DNA of 64,000 nucleotides, taken from the NCBI GenBank assembly GCA_037013495.1, contig CM072807.1, positions 12,837,001-12,901,000 on the forward strand, in the 5' to 3' direction. The notes under the pieces were generated by a model. The model ran no database searches. It was not told the DNA's origin and worked only from the letters and a program-made list of their open reading frames with translations. Positions within the stretch are counted from its first letter, which is position 1; each line of letters begins with the position of its first letter. Below are positions 11,251-21,049 of this stretch, in pieces. This DNA comes from Hippophae tibetana (Eukaryota; Streptophyta; Magnoliopsida; Rosales; Elaeagnaceae). A program made the translations under genes and the position numbers.

Positions 11251-14200
11251 TTACCCAGTTTGAGATAGCCTCCTCCAATTCATTATTTGATGAGATTGAG
11301 GATGTCTCTGCAAATAAGACGAATTTGTTGCAATATTGCCATTATCATCACTCACATGATGTTCTGTGTAACTTGAAGGCGAAGGGGACCAAACTGGAAC
11401 AACGCCTCCATCACTTTCTCTCCTACTACTACTACTCCTCCTACCCGTCGAAGATTCTGTTGTGGAATCTTCATCAGCATCTTGCAATCCTCTTGTATTA
11501 TTGAATTGTGGTAGACTGTTGCTGAGACTAGTTTGCAGAACTACTTCATTTACTATGTTTATTCTTGGTTCCTGATTTACGACAACATTAGCAGGCACTT
11601 CTGCTCGGCTCTCCTCTCTTGAATTCTGAACGTTCAATGAAGTTGCATCATCTTCAACTCTCACTAACGATGAAGTCATACTAGGGACCATCTGATCCTC
11701 GTAACGACGCGTCGTAGCAGCAAGAGGATTGTTCCTCGGGGCTGGTTCTTGACTTTCCTCCATTTGTATGTCTTGTGGGAAGGCAATCAAGGTTAATTCT
11801 GAGGAGTCTCCAAGGCCTTCCTCAGTTCCATTCTCAAGTGCAGCTCTTGAAGCTGCTTCTTGCTCCCACATTTGTGATAATGCTTCTTGCAACCGGGATT
11901 TTGCAGCATCTATTCCGACAATTGGAAGAGGATAGTTTGATCCTAGTTCAATTCCAGCAGCTTGGAGCACAGATTCTGGTGCATCCCAAGGATGGTGTAT
12001 CCATTCTGTTGGCAATCTTGCAAGTTCAGGAAGCCATCTTCGTACATATTCTCCATTTGGATCGAATTTGTAACCCTCAAACTGTAAACAACAAATAGAT
12101 GTGAGAGCTTTACTGCTGAAATCTGGTGGCTAAGAGCACTAATATAAGAGAAAAAGGCATATTCTTCTTTGGCACAGAATATATAAAAAATATAAAACAT
12201 GACAAAGGAGCCATTACTAATTTTTATCCGTGAGAATATGAGCAAAATGCAGCATATCAAGTTCATTACTATTGAGGGTTTCCATGTTCAGCTCATAGCA
12301 AGTAAACAATCAACACTCTACCCGAATTGACCAAGTAGCGTCATTGCTTAATGAGGGCCTATAGGTTTTTCTTTTGAAATGGGAAATGGAACTAAAACTA
12401 TAACATGTTTGCAAAAGGTAGACACTAATATTGCATTGTTCTGAACAGTGACATATAGTAGCTGAAGAAAATTTGCAAGGATTCAATTTGACTCTGACGA
12501 CCTAGACCTGTAGCATTAGTAAAGTTATATATCTATACTTGGAAGATGAGACATAATACGAAATTTAAATAAATGAAACAGAATGTCCTTGCGTAACCAA
12601 CATCAAGAAAATTGAAGGAGAGAAAAGATCAGTAAATTAAAGAAACTAAAACATATTGGACACCTGTGGATTATCTATGCGGTCAAATTCACGACCATCA
12701 GGGAGAGTACCAGAAATATATTGCCAGCCAAGGGCATCACTCTCAAGATCTGCGTCAAGAAGTGTGTCCCAAAAATACTTCATTCCCCATCTCCATGGAA
12801 GCTGAAGAACCTTTACAAAGAAACTAGAGACGACTACTCGTATTCGATCATGCAGCCAGCCAGTAGCCCACAACTCTCTCATTCCAGCATCCACCAAAGG
12901 ATAGCCAGTTCTACCTTGTCGCCATGCCTTAAAATAGCTCTCATTCACAATCCAAGGAAAGAACTTTAGATGCCCAAGAAGAGGTCTTTCATGACTATAA
13001 GGATAATTGAAACTCAAGTATCTTGAATATTCCCTAAGACCAATAGATTTTAGAAACAAGTTTACACTCTCTTCACCGGCCTTGTTTCCTTCATTTGCCC
13101 ACAAAACCTGTTTCATACGGACTAAATGGAACACTTTTCTAACACTTACTTCTCCAAAATGCAAATGGGGAGACAGAAACGAAGTTGTAACACTATCAGC
13201 CTTCCTCCTATTTTTAGAGTACTCAATTAGAGGTCCGTTAATGAAAGTGGTCAATGCCTTATCAGCATTGCTCCAGCCAGGAGACCACGCTCGAGCAAGA
13301 AGTGCATTGCTTGCTTTCTCTGATTCATCTTCAAGTAACAATCTATCACAAGGACATCTTGATACATCACCTGAAAAAAGTTTAACAAGGTGTTTGTTAA
13401 TACATCATTAATGGTATATTAATTGTATGCAACTAATATACTTCTATATATTAGTTGTATGCAACTAATATATTTTTCTTAAAAGCACTTTTCTTAAAAA
13501 ATAGATTCTTATTTCCTATATTTATACTTATATTAGTATTCATTGTAATTGTAATTGTAAATATATTCAGTATATTCAATTTGGTATCAAAGCAGGTCCC
13601 TGAGGTCAACTGATGAGTCCCCTCTCGCCCACTTGTCCCTCAATCGGTCTTGCGATGTCCCCGTCCGATGTGAGGTGGGGTGTTGAGTCTCACATCGACC
13701 AGGGAAGTCAGCATAGAGCTGGTTATTAGTCTGGGTGGACCATTTCCTGATAAGCGCGTTTTGAGGGAAAGCTTTGGTTGTCCAGCTTTCAACTTGGTAT
13801 CAAAGCAAGTCCCTGGGTCAACTGATGAGTCCCCTCTCGCCCACTTGTCCCTCAATCGGTCCATAACCCACAACCCACAGGTCCCAGGATCTTCTTACCA
13901 GGGAAATAATTGGTCGAGGGTATCTGAGGGGCAGATTGTTCCGTTTGGATCAGAACTACGCAGGGGAGAAACCAGGAGCACGGGCACGCACTGCATTGAC
14001 CTCTAGTTTCGATAAGCTAAGTGAAATTTGGTTATGGCATCGCCACTTAGGGCATCACCTTTTAGTCTTATGAAAAAATCTATGCCCACTTTAGAGACTT
14101 GTGTTTTGGCCAAGAGTCATCGTATTACTTATTTTCCTAGTATTTCTAATAAAAGTACTATTCCTTTTGAATTAATTCATTCTAATGTTTGGGAACCATC

Positions 14201-17200
14201 TAAAGAGCCCACTATATCGGGTATGAGATATTTTGTTTCGTTTATCGATGATTGTACAAGGTTATCATGGATTTCTCTTCTTAGAACAAAAGATGAAGTT
14301 TTTTCAATTTTCAAACTTTTCATACATTCATTCAAACACAATACAATGGCATCATTCGGATCCTCCGTTCTAACAATAGGGGGAATATGTTAATCATGTT
14401 TTTCAAGATTTTTTCAAAACACATAGGATTATTTACCAAACTACTTGTCCACAAACACCGGAACAAAATGGAGTGTCTGAAAGAAAAAAATCGTCATTTA
14501 CTTGATATGGCTCATGCACTCTTATTTAGTGCTTATATGCCAAAATATCTTTAGGGTGATGCTGTACAAGCTTCCGCCCATCTCATCAATCGTCTCCCGT
14601 CTAATGTCCTTAACGGAAAAATCTTATTCCAGATTCTCGCATCTTACGTCTCTTTATCATCCTTCCATAATCTTCCTACCCGTGTATTTGGTTGTGTTGT
14701 TTTTGTGCATGTTCCTAAAAATCAACGGTCTAAATTAGATGCCCGAACAATTAAATGTGTGTTTGTTGGTTATGAAAGTTATCAAAAAGGGTACAAGTGC
14801 TTCCATCTACCGACCAGAAAGTATTATGTTACTATGGATGTTACCTTCTTTGAGGACATGAGTTATTTTTTCTCACCTGATACTGCTCGTCAGGGGGAGA
14901 ATACATATTTCGAAGAACTGTATCATAGTGAGGGAGAGGCATTAGGAGAATCACCTATTGATGTTTCAATGAGACCAGATGAGATTCCTAATCCATTGAA
15001 TCCAATCATTGCAAAAGTAGATGCTCCAAGTATTCAAGCACCAAATTCACTTACAGTAAATGAAGTTGAAGACACAATTGTTCCCTCAGGCATTACTCCT
15101 ACCCCTCCTACCCCTGATCAACAACTCCCTGGTACTGAAGGTCACTCATCTGAGGTATGTACACCCATTGATACTAATAGCATTGAGTCTAATGTTGGAC
15201 AATATGTGTTACCAAATAGATCCACTCGAGGTCAACCAGCCAAAAGGTATGAACCAAATATTCATGCAAAATCAAAATACCCAGTAGCCAATTACATGTC
15301 CACTAAAAAATTATCTAAGTCATATAAATCATTTGTGAATCAAATATCTGGTGTATCAGTACCTAACAAATTGCAGGATGCGTTGGGAGATCCAATATGG
15401 AGAAAGGCAATGGCTGAAGAGATGGATGCGTTAAAGAAGAACGATACTTGGAAACTTGTGCCACCACCACAAGGAAAAAAGGCAATTGGTTGTCGATGGG
15501 TGTTTAATGTAAAACATAATGGTGATGGATCTGTAAATCGATATAAAGCTCGTCTTGTAGCAAAAGGGTTTACTCAAACGTATGGTGTAGACTACGATAA
15601 GACTTTTGCTCCTGTTACCAAAATGAACATTATTCGGGTTTTGCTCTCACTTGTCGCTAACCTAAACTGGTCACTTCGGCAGTTTGATGTCAAGAATGTG
15701 TTTCTTCATGGAGAATTAGCCGAGGAGGTGTACATGAGTCTTCCACCTGGGTATGTAGTTGATTCTCCGGGTAATTTTGTATGTAAATTGAGGAAGTCTT
15801 TGTATGGTCTCAAACAATCCCCTCGAGCCTGGTTTTGAAGGTTTTCACAATTCATGCAAAATGTTGGTTATAAATAGCGTAATTCAGACCACACTCTATT
15901 TCTCAAACATCAACGAGGGAAGGTAACAACCCTAATCATTTATGTTGATGATATGGTAATCATTGGTGATGATATGGTAATCATTGGTGATGATACTATT
16001 GAGATGGATAAATTACAAAGACAGCTAGCCTCTGAATTCGAGATGAACTTAGGTGAAGTAAAGTACTTCTTAGGAATTGAGGTAGCCAGGAAAGAGAAGG
16101 AATATATCTGTGTCAGAGGAAGTACATTATTGATCTGCTAACAGAGACAGGTATGTTGGATTGCAAACCTATTGACACTCCTATTGAGCAAAATCATTGT
16201 TTAGCAGAGTATCCAGATCAGATACCAACTGATCGAGCTCGCTATCAGAGATTGGTTGGGCGTTTGATTTACTTAGCTCATACTAGACCAGATGTTGCAT
16301 ATGCAGTAAGTGTAGTGAGTCAGTTCATGCATAATCCAAGTGAGAACCATATGAATGTTGTTTTGAGAATTTTAAGGTATTTGAAATCGGTTCCAGGAAG
16401 GGGAGTAATGTTCTTTAAACACAACAATCCTCTTGAAGTTTGTAGCTTCACAGATGCAGATTGGGCAGGAAGTATTACAGATAGAAAGTCAACATCGGGT
16501 TATTTCACCTTTGTGGGAGGAAATTTGGTTACATGGAAAAGTAAGAAGCAGAAAGTGGTGGCACGATCTAGTGTTGAGGTCGAGTATAGAGGTATGACTC
16601 ATGGGGTTTGTGAATTACTGTGGATAAGAACTTTGTTATTGGATTTGGGTTTCGAATTCAAAAATACTATGCAAATGTATTGTGACAATCAGACAGTCAT
16701 TGATATATCATAAAATCTAGTACAACATGATCGCACTAAGCATGTAAAGGTTGATCGTTACTTTATAAAAGAGAAGTTAGATGCCAAACTTATTAGTTTT
16801 CCTTTTGTTCCCACCGAAGAGCAACTTGCAGATATGTTTACCAAGAGAGTTTCAAAGAAGGCATTATACGGTTCACTAAGCAAGTTGGGCATGATCGATA
16901 TCTATACACCAACTTGAAGGGGAATGTTAATAAATCATTAATGGTATACAACTAATATATTTTATCAGCTGTATATTAGTTGTATGCAACTAATATACTT
17001 TTCTTAAAAGTATTTTTCCTAAAAAACAGATTCTTATTTTCTGTATTTATATTTGTATTAGTATTCATTGTAATTGTAATTATAATTGTAAATATATTCA
17101 GTATATTCAATTGTATTATCATGTGAATTAAAAATTCACAAATTCTTTTCAAATAAATTAAATTTTATAAGTGTAAAACATCGAATATAGCAACCGTCAA

Positions 17201-18380
17201 AAGGAAAAAAAAAAAACACCTGAAATGATTCTCTTAGGTGGGAGAAGTGGTGCTTCCGGATCAAAAGGCATGCTAAGGCATCTTTCCCAGAAAGCAGCAA
17301 AGGTTGTAAATGGACGGTGTTGATCATCAGTAACATCCCAGGGTTCATAGAGTAAATCGGCATTAAAAGAATGCACAGTTATGCCTTGAGATGTTAAAAC
17401 TTCCTTGGCTCGGTGATCTCTAACTAGTGACAAGGGGTCTGAAACAAAAAGGAAAAGAAAAAAAAATAGCAAGCTCAGCCATAAACATTAGGAGAGGGGG
17501 CGTAGAAATTCCTTAAATTATGTATTTTTTGTATTTTTTACACATTAATTATCGTTTTATGTATCTTATAATACACTTTTAATTCTTAATGGAAGAACAT
17601 TATTTTAATAGAAAAATCTTTAAAATAATATTATTTCACTCTCTTTTCAAGGGATTAAAAAATATGTTATTGAAAAATTATATATATTTATTTTTGAATG
17701 AGAGGGAGAAACCGCACAATGGATCTAATTAAGAGGGTTGACTGATCTGATCTCAAAACATTAAAATACAGAGAATATTTCAAATAAAAGCAAAACATGA
17801 AAACGTAATTAATTACCGGAAAGAAACTATTCCAATTCAGGTAACTATCAACTATTAAAATTTGACATAAACATACCCAATTCAAGAAAATGTTACAAGC
17901 AACACAAAAATTCTTCTAATGAAAATCAGGCAGAGGCAATTTACATGATCAGATACAGGGGAAATATTAAAAAGAAAAAATAGTTTTTTTTTTCTTTTTA
18001 TTTATTTATATATACTAATAGCAGAAGAACAAAGAGTTTCATTTCAGACAATTAAAAGAAATCATACCATACAAGTGGTTGAAAAAGAGTTGAGTAGCAC
18101 CAGTAGACTTAACAATCTCAATAAGAGAAGAAAGAGTATTAGTTGATCTCTTGGTGATAAGAGAAGTACCAAGGCTTCTCAAAGAAGAATCAAGACAAGA
18201 CAAACTGTTCTTAAGCCACCACCTAGAAACCCTTCCAGGGTAGTAATGACCTTCTTCCTCAGGTGCCCATATAAAGACAGCAACGACAACACCTGCTCTA
18301 ACTGCAGCAGCTAGTGCTGGATTATCTTCTATCCTCAGATCTCTCCTTAACCATACTATGCTACACCCACCATTTGTCAT
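11251..18380 (-). CDS. CRY1: Cryptochrome 1, blue-light photoreceptor (four coding exons)
   Basis: Coding exons on the minus strand: 18380-18068, 17438-17220, 13370-12664, 12081-11251. All junctions are GT-AG with phases that fit, giving 689 residues plus TAA (the Arabidopsis protein has 681). Residues 1-490 form the photolyase-homology region: an N-terminal alpha/beta domain (GGCSIVWLRRDLRIEDNPAL) and the FAD-binding helical domain (WATGWLHDRIRVVVSSFFVK). The Trp triad of Arabidopsis CRY1 (W324, W377, W400) corresponds to W317, W370 and W393 here, and the FAD-proximal Asp (D396) to D389; all are present. The C-terminal extension keeps the DAS elements: DQMVPSMTSSL, an acidic stretch, EDSTTESS, and the VP motif (GGVVPVWSPS), ending NWRRLSQTG. 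It lacks key photolyase repair features and should act in the nucleus and cytoplasm by signalling through COP1/SPA. The start is the first ATG (18380); the same frame upstream has no ATG. No disabling change seen. Confidence 0.97.
12082..12663 (-). other. CRY1 intron 3
   Basis: 582-bp GT-AG intron between the exons ending DRIDNPQ and starting FEGYKFDPNGEY. It falls exactly between codons (phase 0). No transposon seen inside. Confidence 0.93.
13395..13578 (+). repeat. 5' LTR of copia B
   Basis: 184 bp, near-identical over most of its length to 16925-17109. It contains an internal short repeat of ttagttgtatgcaactaata, itself nearly palindromic. Confidence 0.9.
13582..13861 (+). repeat. TRIM-like module: duplicated primer-site leader flanking a miniature LTR
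   Basis: Two near-identical leaders, 13582-13649 and 13795-13861, each begin with tggtatcaaagc and continue through gatgagtcccctctcgccca. Between them lie a purine tract (gaggtgggg, 13672-13680) and about 110 bp starting TGTTGAGTCTCACATCGACC (13681), which reads as a miniature LTR. The order leader - polypurine tract - LTR - primer site - leader is that of a TRIM lacking its first LTR, with the copia B LTR in its place. Confidence 0.7.
14028..16917 (+). pseudogene. copia B integrase-RT-RNase H remnant
   Basis: Begins within the integrase region (LWHRHLGH-like, about 14020) and runs through the integrase core, RT (KNDTWKLVPPPQGKKAIGCRW near 15440; the YVDDMV catalytic box near 15940) and RNase H (DADWAG near 16455) to a stop after ..DIYTPT at 16915-16917. 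Several frameshifts lie in the integrase (about 14390-14705). Stops follow SPRAWF at 15836 and occur within the following RT segment; another follows TVIDIS near 16711. Just after the catalytic YVDD, 21 bp are present twice (15953-15973, 15974-15994). Without gag and protease it cannot be autonomous. Confidence 0.9.
16925..17109 (+). repeat. 3' LTR of copia B
   Basis: 185 bp, partner of 13395-13578. It follows the polypurine tract directly. Confidence 0.9.
17439..18067 (-). other. CRY1 intron 1
   Basis: 629-bp AT-rich GT-AG intron splitting a GAC codon (G / AC), between ..FFNHLY and PLSLVRDH... No element inside. Confidence 0.92.
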
Positions 18381-18540
18381 CTCCCCAAATAATTTCACAA
18401 ATCCCCAATCCAATTGCAAAAGACTCTTTTCAAGCAAAACCAAGGAACTGTAACTAATCTAATCTTTTACCTACTCCATACTTGTTTCGTCTTTTGAGGA
18501 AAGAAGGAAAAGTTTGAATTTGGGATGAAAGATGTTGCAC
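18381..18540 (-). promoter_or_regulatory. CRY1 5' leader and proximal promoter region
   Basis: On the gene strand this is a pyrimidine-rich leader just before the ATG at 18380. No upstream ATG falls in the CRY1 frame. I could not identify a convincing TATA box, so the transcription start is unknown. Confidence 0.4.
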
Positions 18541-20009
18541 TCAGCTTTTGCTTCTCTTTTTCATCGAGCGAACATTTTACTTCAAAACTAATTTTAATTG
18601 ATTATAATCTTTCTTGGACAAGTGGCAATACAAGATGGGACCTTTGACAATGAAACGAAGATTGGCCATAGCGAGTGAGAGTGAATATTGTTGGCAAATT
18701 GCAGCCACATATTTTATTTTCTCAATTTGTTTACTAATTGTTTTATTTTATTTTATTTCTAATAATTTATCTCGAGGAACCAAAAAACAAATCCCACGCA
18801 CCTATTCGGTTCCTTCTCTGATCCAATATCTCTGACAGAGTGGAAATAGTACAGGACAGGCGTCGACACCTTTATCTTTGTCAGTTTGAAGCAAATTGAA
18901 ATGCTCGATTATTTTGTAAATGTATTAGGGTACCCTACTTTTGGAGGTTTTTTTTTTTGTTAATGTTAAAAGAATATTTATAATTATAAAAATATTAGAA
19001 TTAAATCGTAAAAAAAAATTAATTACTCTAACCATTAATATTTTATCATCTGAAAATTGCCACACCAATAATTTAGATTTTTACGGTTTATCTAATAAAT
19101 GTCCAATAAAATTTTGTGGAAGCTTGTGTTTTTAACTATTTCATTATTTATGATTGAGTTTGGACATTACATAAGTGATTGTGGCTTCGTGACAATAAAA
19201 CTTCTTATTATAAGGCATATAAATAAAATGTTATAATAGTTAGATTTTAATATATATGAGTTATATAATATTATTTAAAAAAATGGTTCAGTTTAAACAT
19301 TTCACAGTACTATTAACATGCATTTTAATCTTGCTTAGTTTACTATTGATAACTAGTAATATTATCATAATTAATTTTATTAATATTATAATAAAAATAT
19401 ATAAAATAATTTTTTAATCGTATAATTAATTACATTTTATTATTAGTATTTTTAAATAAAAATTTATAATAATCAAAATTTAAATTATAACAATATTCCT
19501 ACTTATTTTTTATAAATAGAATAAATAACATTTGAGCTCTTGAAAGTTTATACTCATTTGCACAAATTTCAACAAAATTAAAAAACTTATCACTAAACCT
19601 TAAATATAAGAAAAACAAAAAAAATATCACAATGTCGTTTGAACTTATATTTGAAAAAGAAAACCAATATAAAAATAAAGTGCCCTTAAAATAAATAAAT
19701 GGGGTCTCTCTAGAATTTGTGAATGTCTAATATTCTCTTTCCAAAATGCAAGTAAACAGAAATATTAAGAATAGGAATGTCGTAGGCCTAATAAATGGGC
19801 TCCCTTTTTCCCTCCTTTTTGCATAAGTAAATTGAAACGTAGGCCTAATAATACCTCATTCTGACCCATTCACCTGTCCTCAAGATGAAAATGATCTGTT
19901 TCTGCATGTAGTAAAAGTCTTTCAATGTTACGTCATATTCTGGTAGATTTCTACTTCAAAAGTACTTCCAATTCCTTAGTTTGACTAGTTATTTTCTTTC
20001 TGTTTTAAT
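18541..20009. other. CRY1 upstream region, no further gene seen
   Basis: AT-rich DNA upstream of CRY1 (promoter side). Positions about 18600-18860 and 19690-19960 are less AT-rich and may include regulatory sequence. No protein-like frame or RNA gene recognised. Confidence 0.45.
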
Positions 20010-20985
20010 TACGAGGTTACATTTACGAATAGAATTAAAATCAAAATCAAAATTAAAATCAAATGAAATTGAAATAATATTGTTTGGTTTAATAACTCGA
20101 AACAAACTTAAAATTAGGATTACAATTTTTGATTTATCATTTGAATGAAATAAAAAAATTATAAATTATCTTAATACTCTTATATTCAATAAAGTTCAAT
20201 AATATAATTTAATTACTATTTTTTCATCAAACAAAATATATTATTAAAATCATTATTTTTCTAAATAATTATTACTTAATTAAAAGGAAAATATATTATT
20301 TTTTTTAAATAGGATTTAGGGTTTTGAGGTTTGGGATTTAAGATTTAGAGATTTAGGATTTTGGGTTTAGGGTTATATTTGTGGGTTAAGGTTTAGGGTT
20401 AAAATTATTATTTTTCTAAAAAGGGTTTGGGGTTTTAGAAATTGGGATTTTGGATTTAGGGTTTAGGGTTTTAGAATTTGGGATTTTGGATTTAGGGTTT
20501 AGGGTTTTAGGATTTGGAATTTGGGGTTTAGGGTTTAAGGTTTAGGGATTTGAGGTTTAGGGTTTTGGGATTTGGGGTTTAGGGTTTCGAGATTTAGGTT
20601 TTAGGATTTAGGATTTTGGGGTTTAGGGTTTAGGGTTTTGGTATTTGGGTTTAGAGTTTTGGGATTTAGGTTTTAGGGTTTGGGGATTTAAGGTTTAGGG
20701 ATTTGGGGTTTAGGGTTTAGGGTTTAGGGTTTTGAGATTTTAGGTTTGGGGATTTGGGGATTTGAAATTTGAGTTTAGTTATATTTGAGGTGAGGGTAAA
20801 ATTGGAAAAAAAATGAGATGAGAATGGAATCATGATTCCTAAAAGGGGAGAAGAAATTCTGATTCCTTCTCCTGTAGTAATCGATTACATTTCGTACTCT
20901 CCATTCAGCCCAACCAAACACACAAATGGAAGGAATCAATTCTGATTCTGATTTCTTTCTATTCCCTCCAACCAAACATCACCTT
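20010..20985. mobile_element. inverted-repeat (MITE-like) element containing a degenerate TTTAGGG array
   Basis: The left end (about 20028-20060, gaatagaattaaaatcaaaatc...) and the right end (about 20940-20970) are imperfect inverted repeats: the reverse complement of the right end reads gaatagaaagaaatcagaatc.... A GTTTGGTT motif recurs near both ends. The interior is non-coding and dominated by a TTTAGGG-like array. No transposase and no clear target duplication. Its right edge coincides with the broken end of gypsy element D. Confidence 0.5.
20318..20770. repeat. degenerate TTTAGGG-like (plant telomere-type) tandem array
   Basis: About 450 bp built of TTTAGGG, GATTTAGGG, TTTTGGGATTTGGGGTTTAGGG and close variants on the plus strand. 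TTTAGGG is the usual plant telomere unit, but here perfect units are interspersed with variants, so this is an interstitial or telomere-like degenerate array and not a functional telomere. Confidence 0.75.
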
Positions 20986-21049
20986 AGCTCCAAATCTGCA
21001 TTCATTTGAGGAGGTAGAATGTGAGAGAAGTTGGTTACTCCCCTTGTAG

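Larger units (their letters stand above)
13395..17109 (+). mobile_element. Ty1/copia element B, chimeric 5' end, inside CRY1 intron 2
   Basis: Short LTRs, 13395-13578 and 16925-17109 (184 and 185 bp, TGTTAATA...TATTCA), with a clear polypurine tract (gaaggggaa, 16916-16924) before the 3' LTR and a primer-binding site (tggtatcaaagc, 13582) after the 5' LTR. The interior is abnormal: gag and protease are absent and replaced by about 420 bp of TRIM-like sequence holding a second primer-binding-site module. Integrase, RT and RNase H follow. Flanking pentamers (gtgtt, attgt) do not match, so no target duplication is evident. It runs antisense to CRY1. Confidence 0.92.
13371..17219 (-). other. CRY1 intron 2, expanded by copia element B
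   Basis: 3849-bp intron with canonical GT (17219-17218) and AG (13372-13371). Without the inserted element (13395-17109) it would be about 134 bp, a normal plant intron. Only 24 bp of original intron remain between the element and the 3' splice site, including the pyrimidine-rich tract. The element is on the plus strand, antisense to CRY1. Confidence 0.92.

Noticed and set aside
11775..12098. Plus-strand open frame across CRY1 exon 4
   Set aside because: Shadow of the minus-strand CRY1 exon; the sense frame matches CRY1 throughout.
12721..13411. Plus-strand open frames across CRY1 exon 3
   Set aside because: Shadows of the conserved CRY1 exon on the opposite strand.
13606..13640. ctgatgagtccc resembles the core of a hammerhead ribozyme (possible retrozyme)
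   Set aside because: The required GAAA and a closing stem II/III are not found after it in either copy; the match is limited to the ctgatga core.
18378..18443. N-terminal extension of CRY1 up to 18443
   Set aside because: The extension has no ATG at its start (TTG); the first ATG in frame is 18380, which aligns with known CRY1 N-termini.
20318..20770. True telomere or chromosome end
   Set aside because: Units are heavily degenerate and host and transposon sequence continue on both sides.
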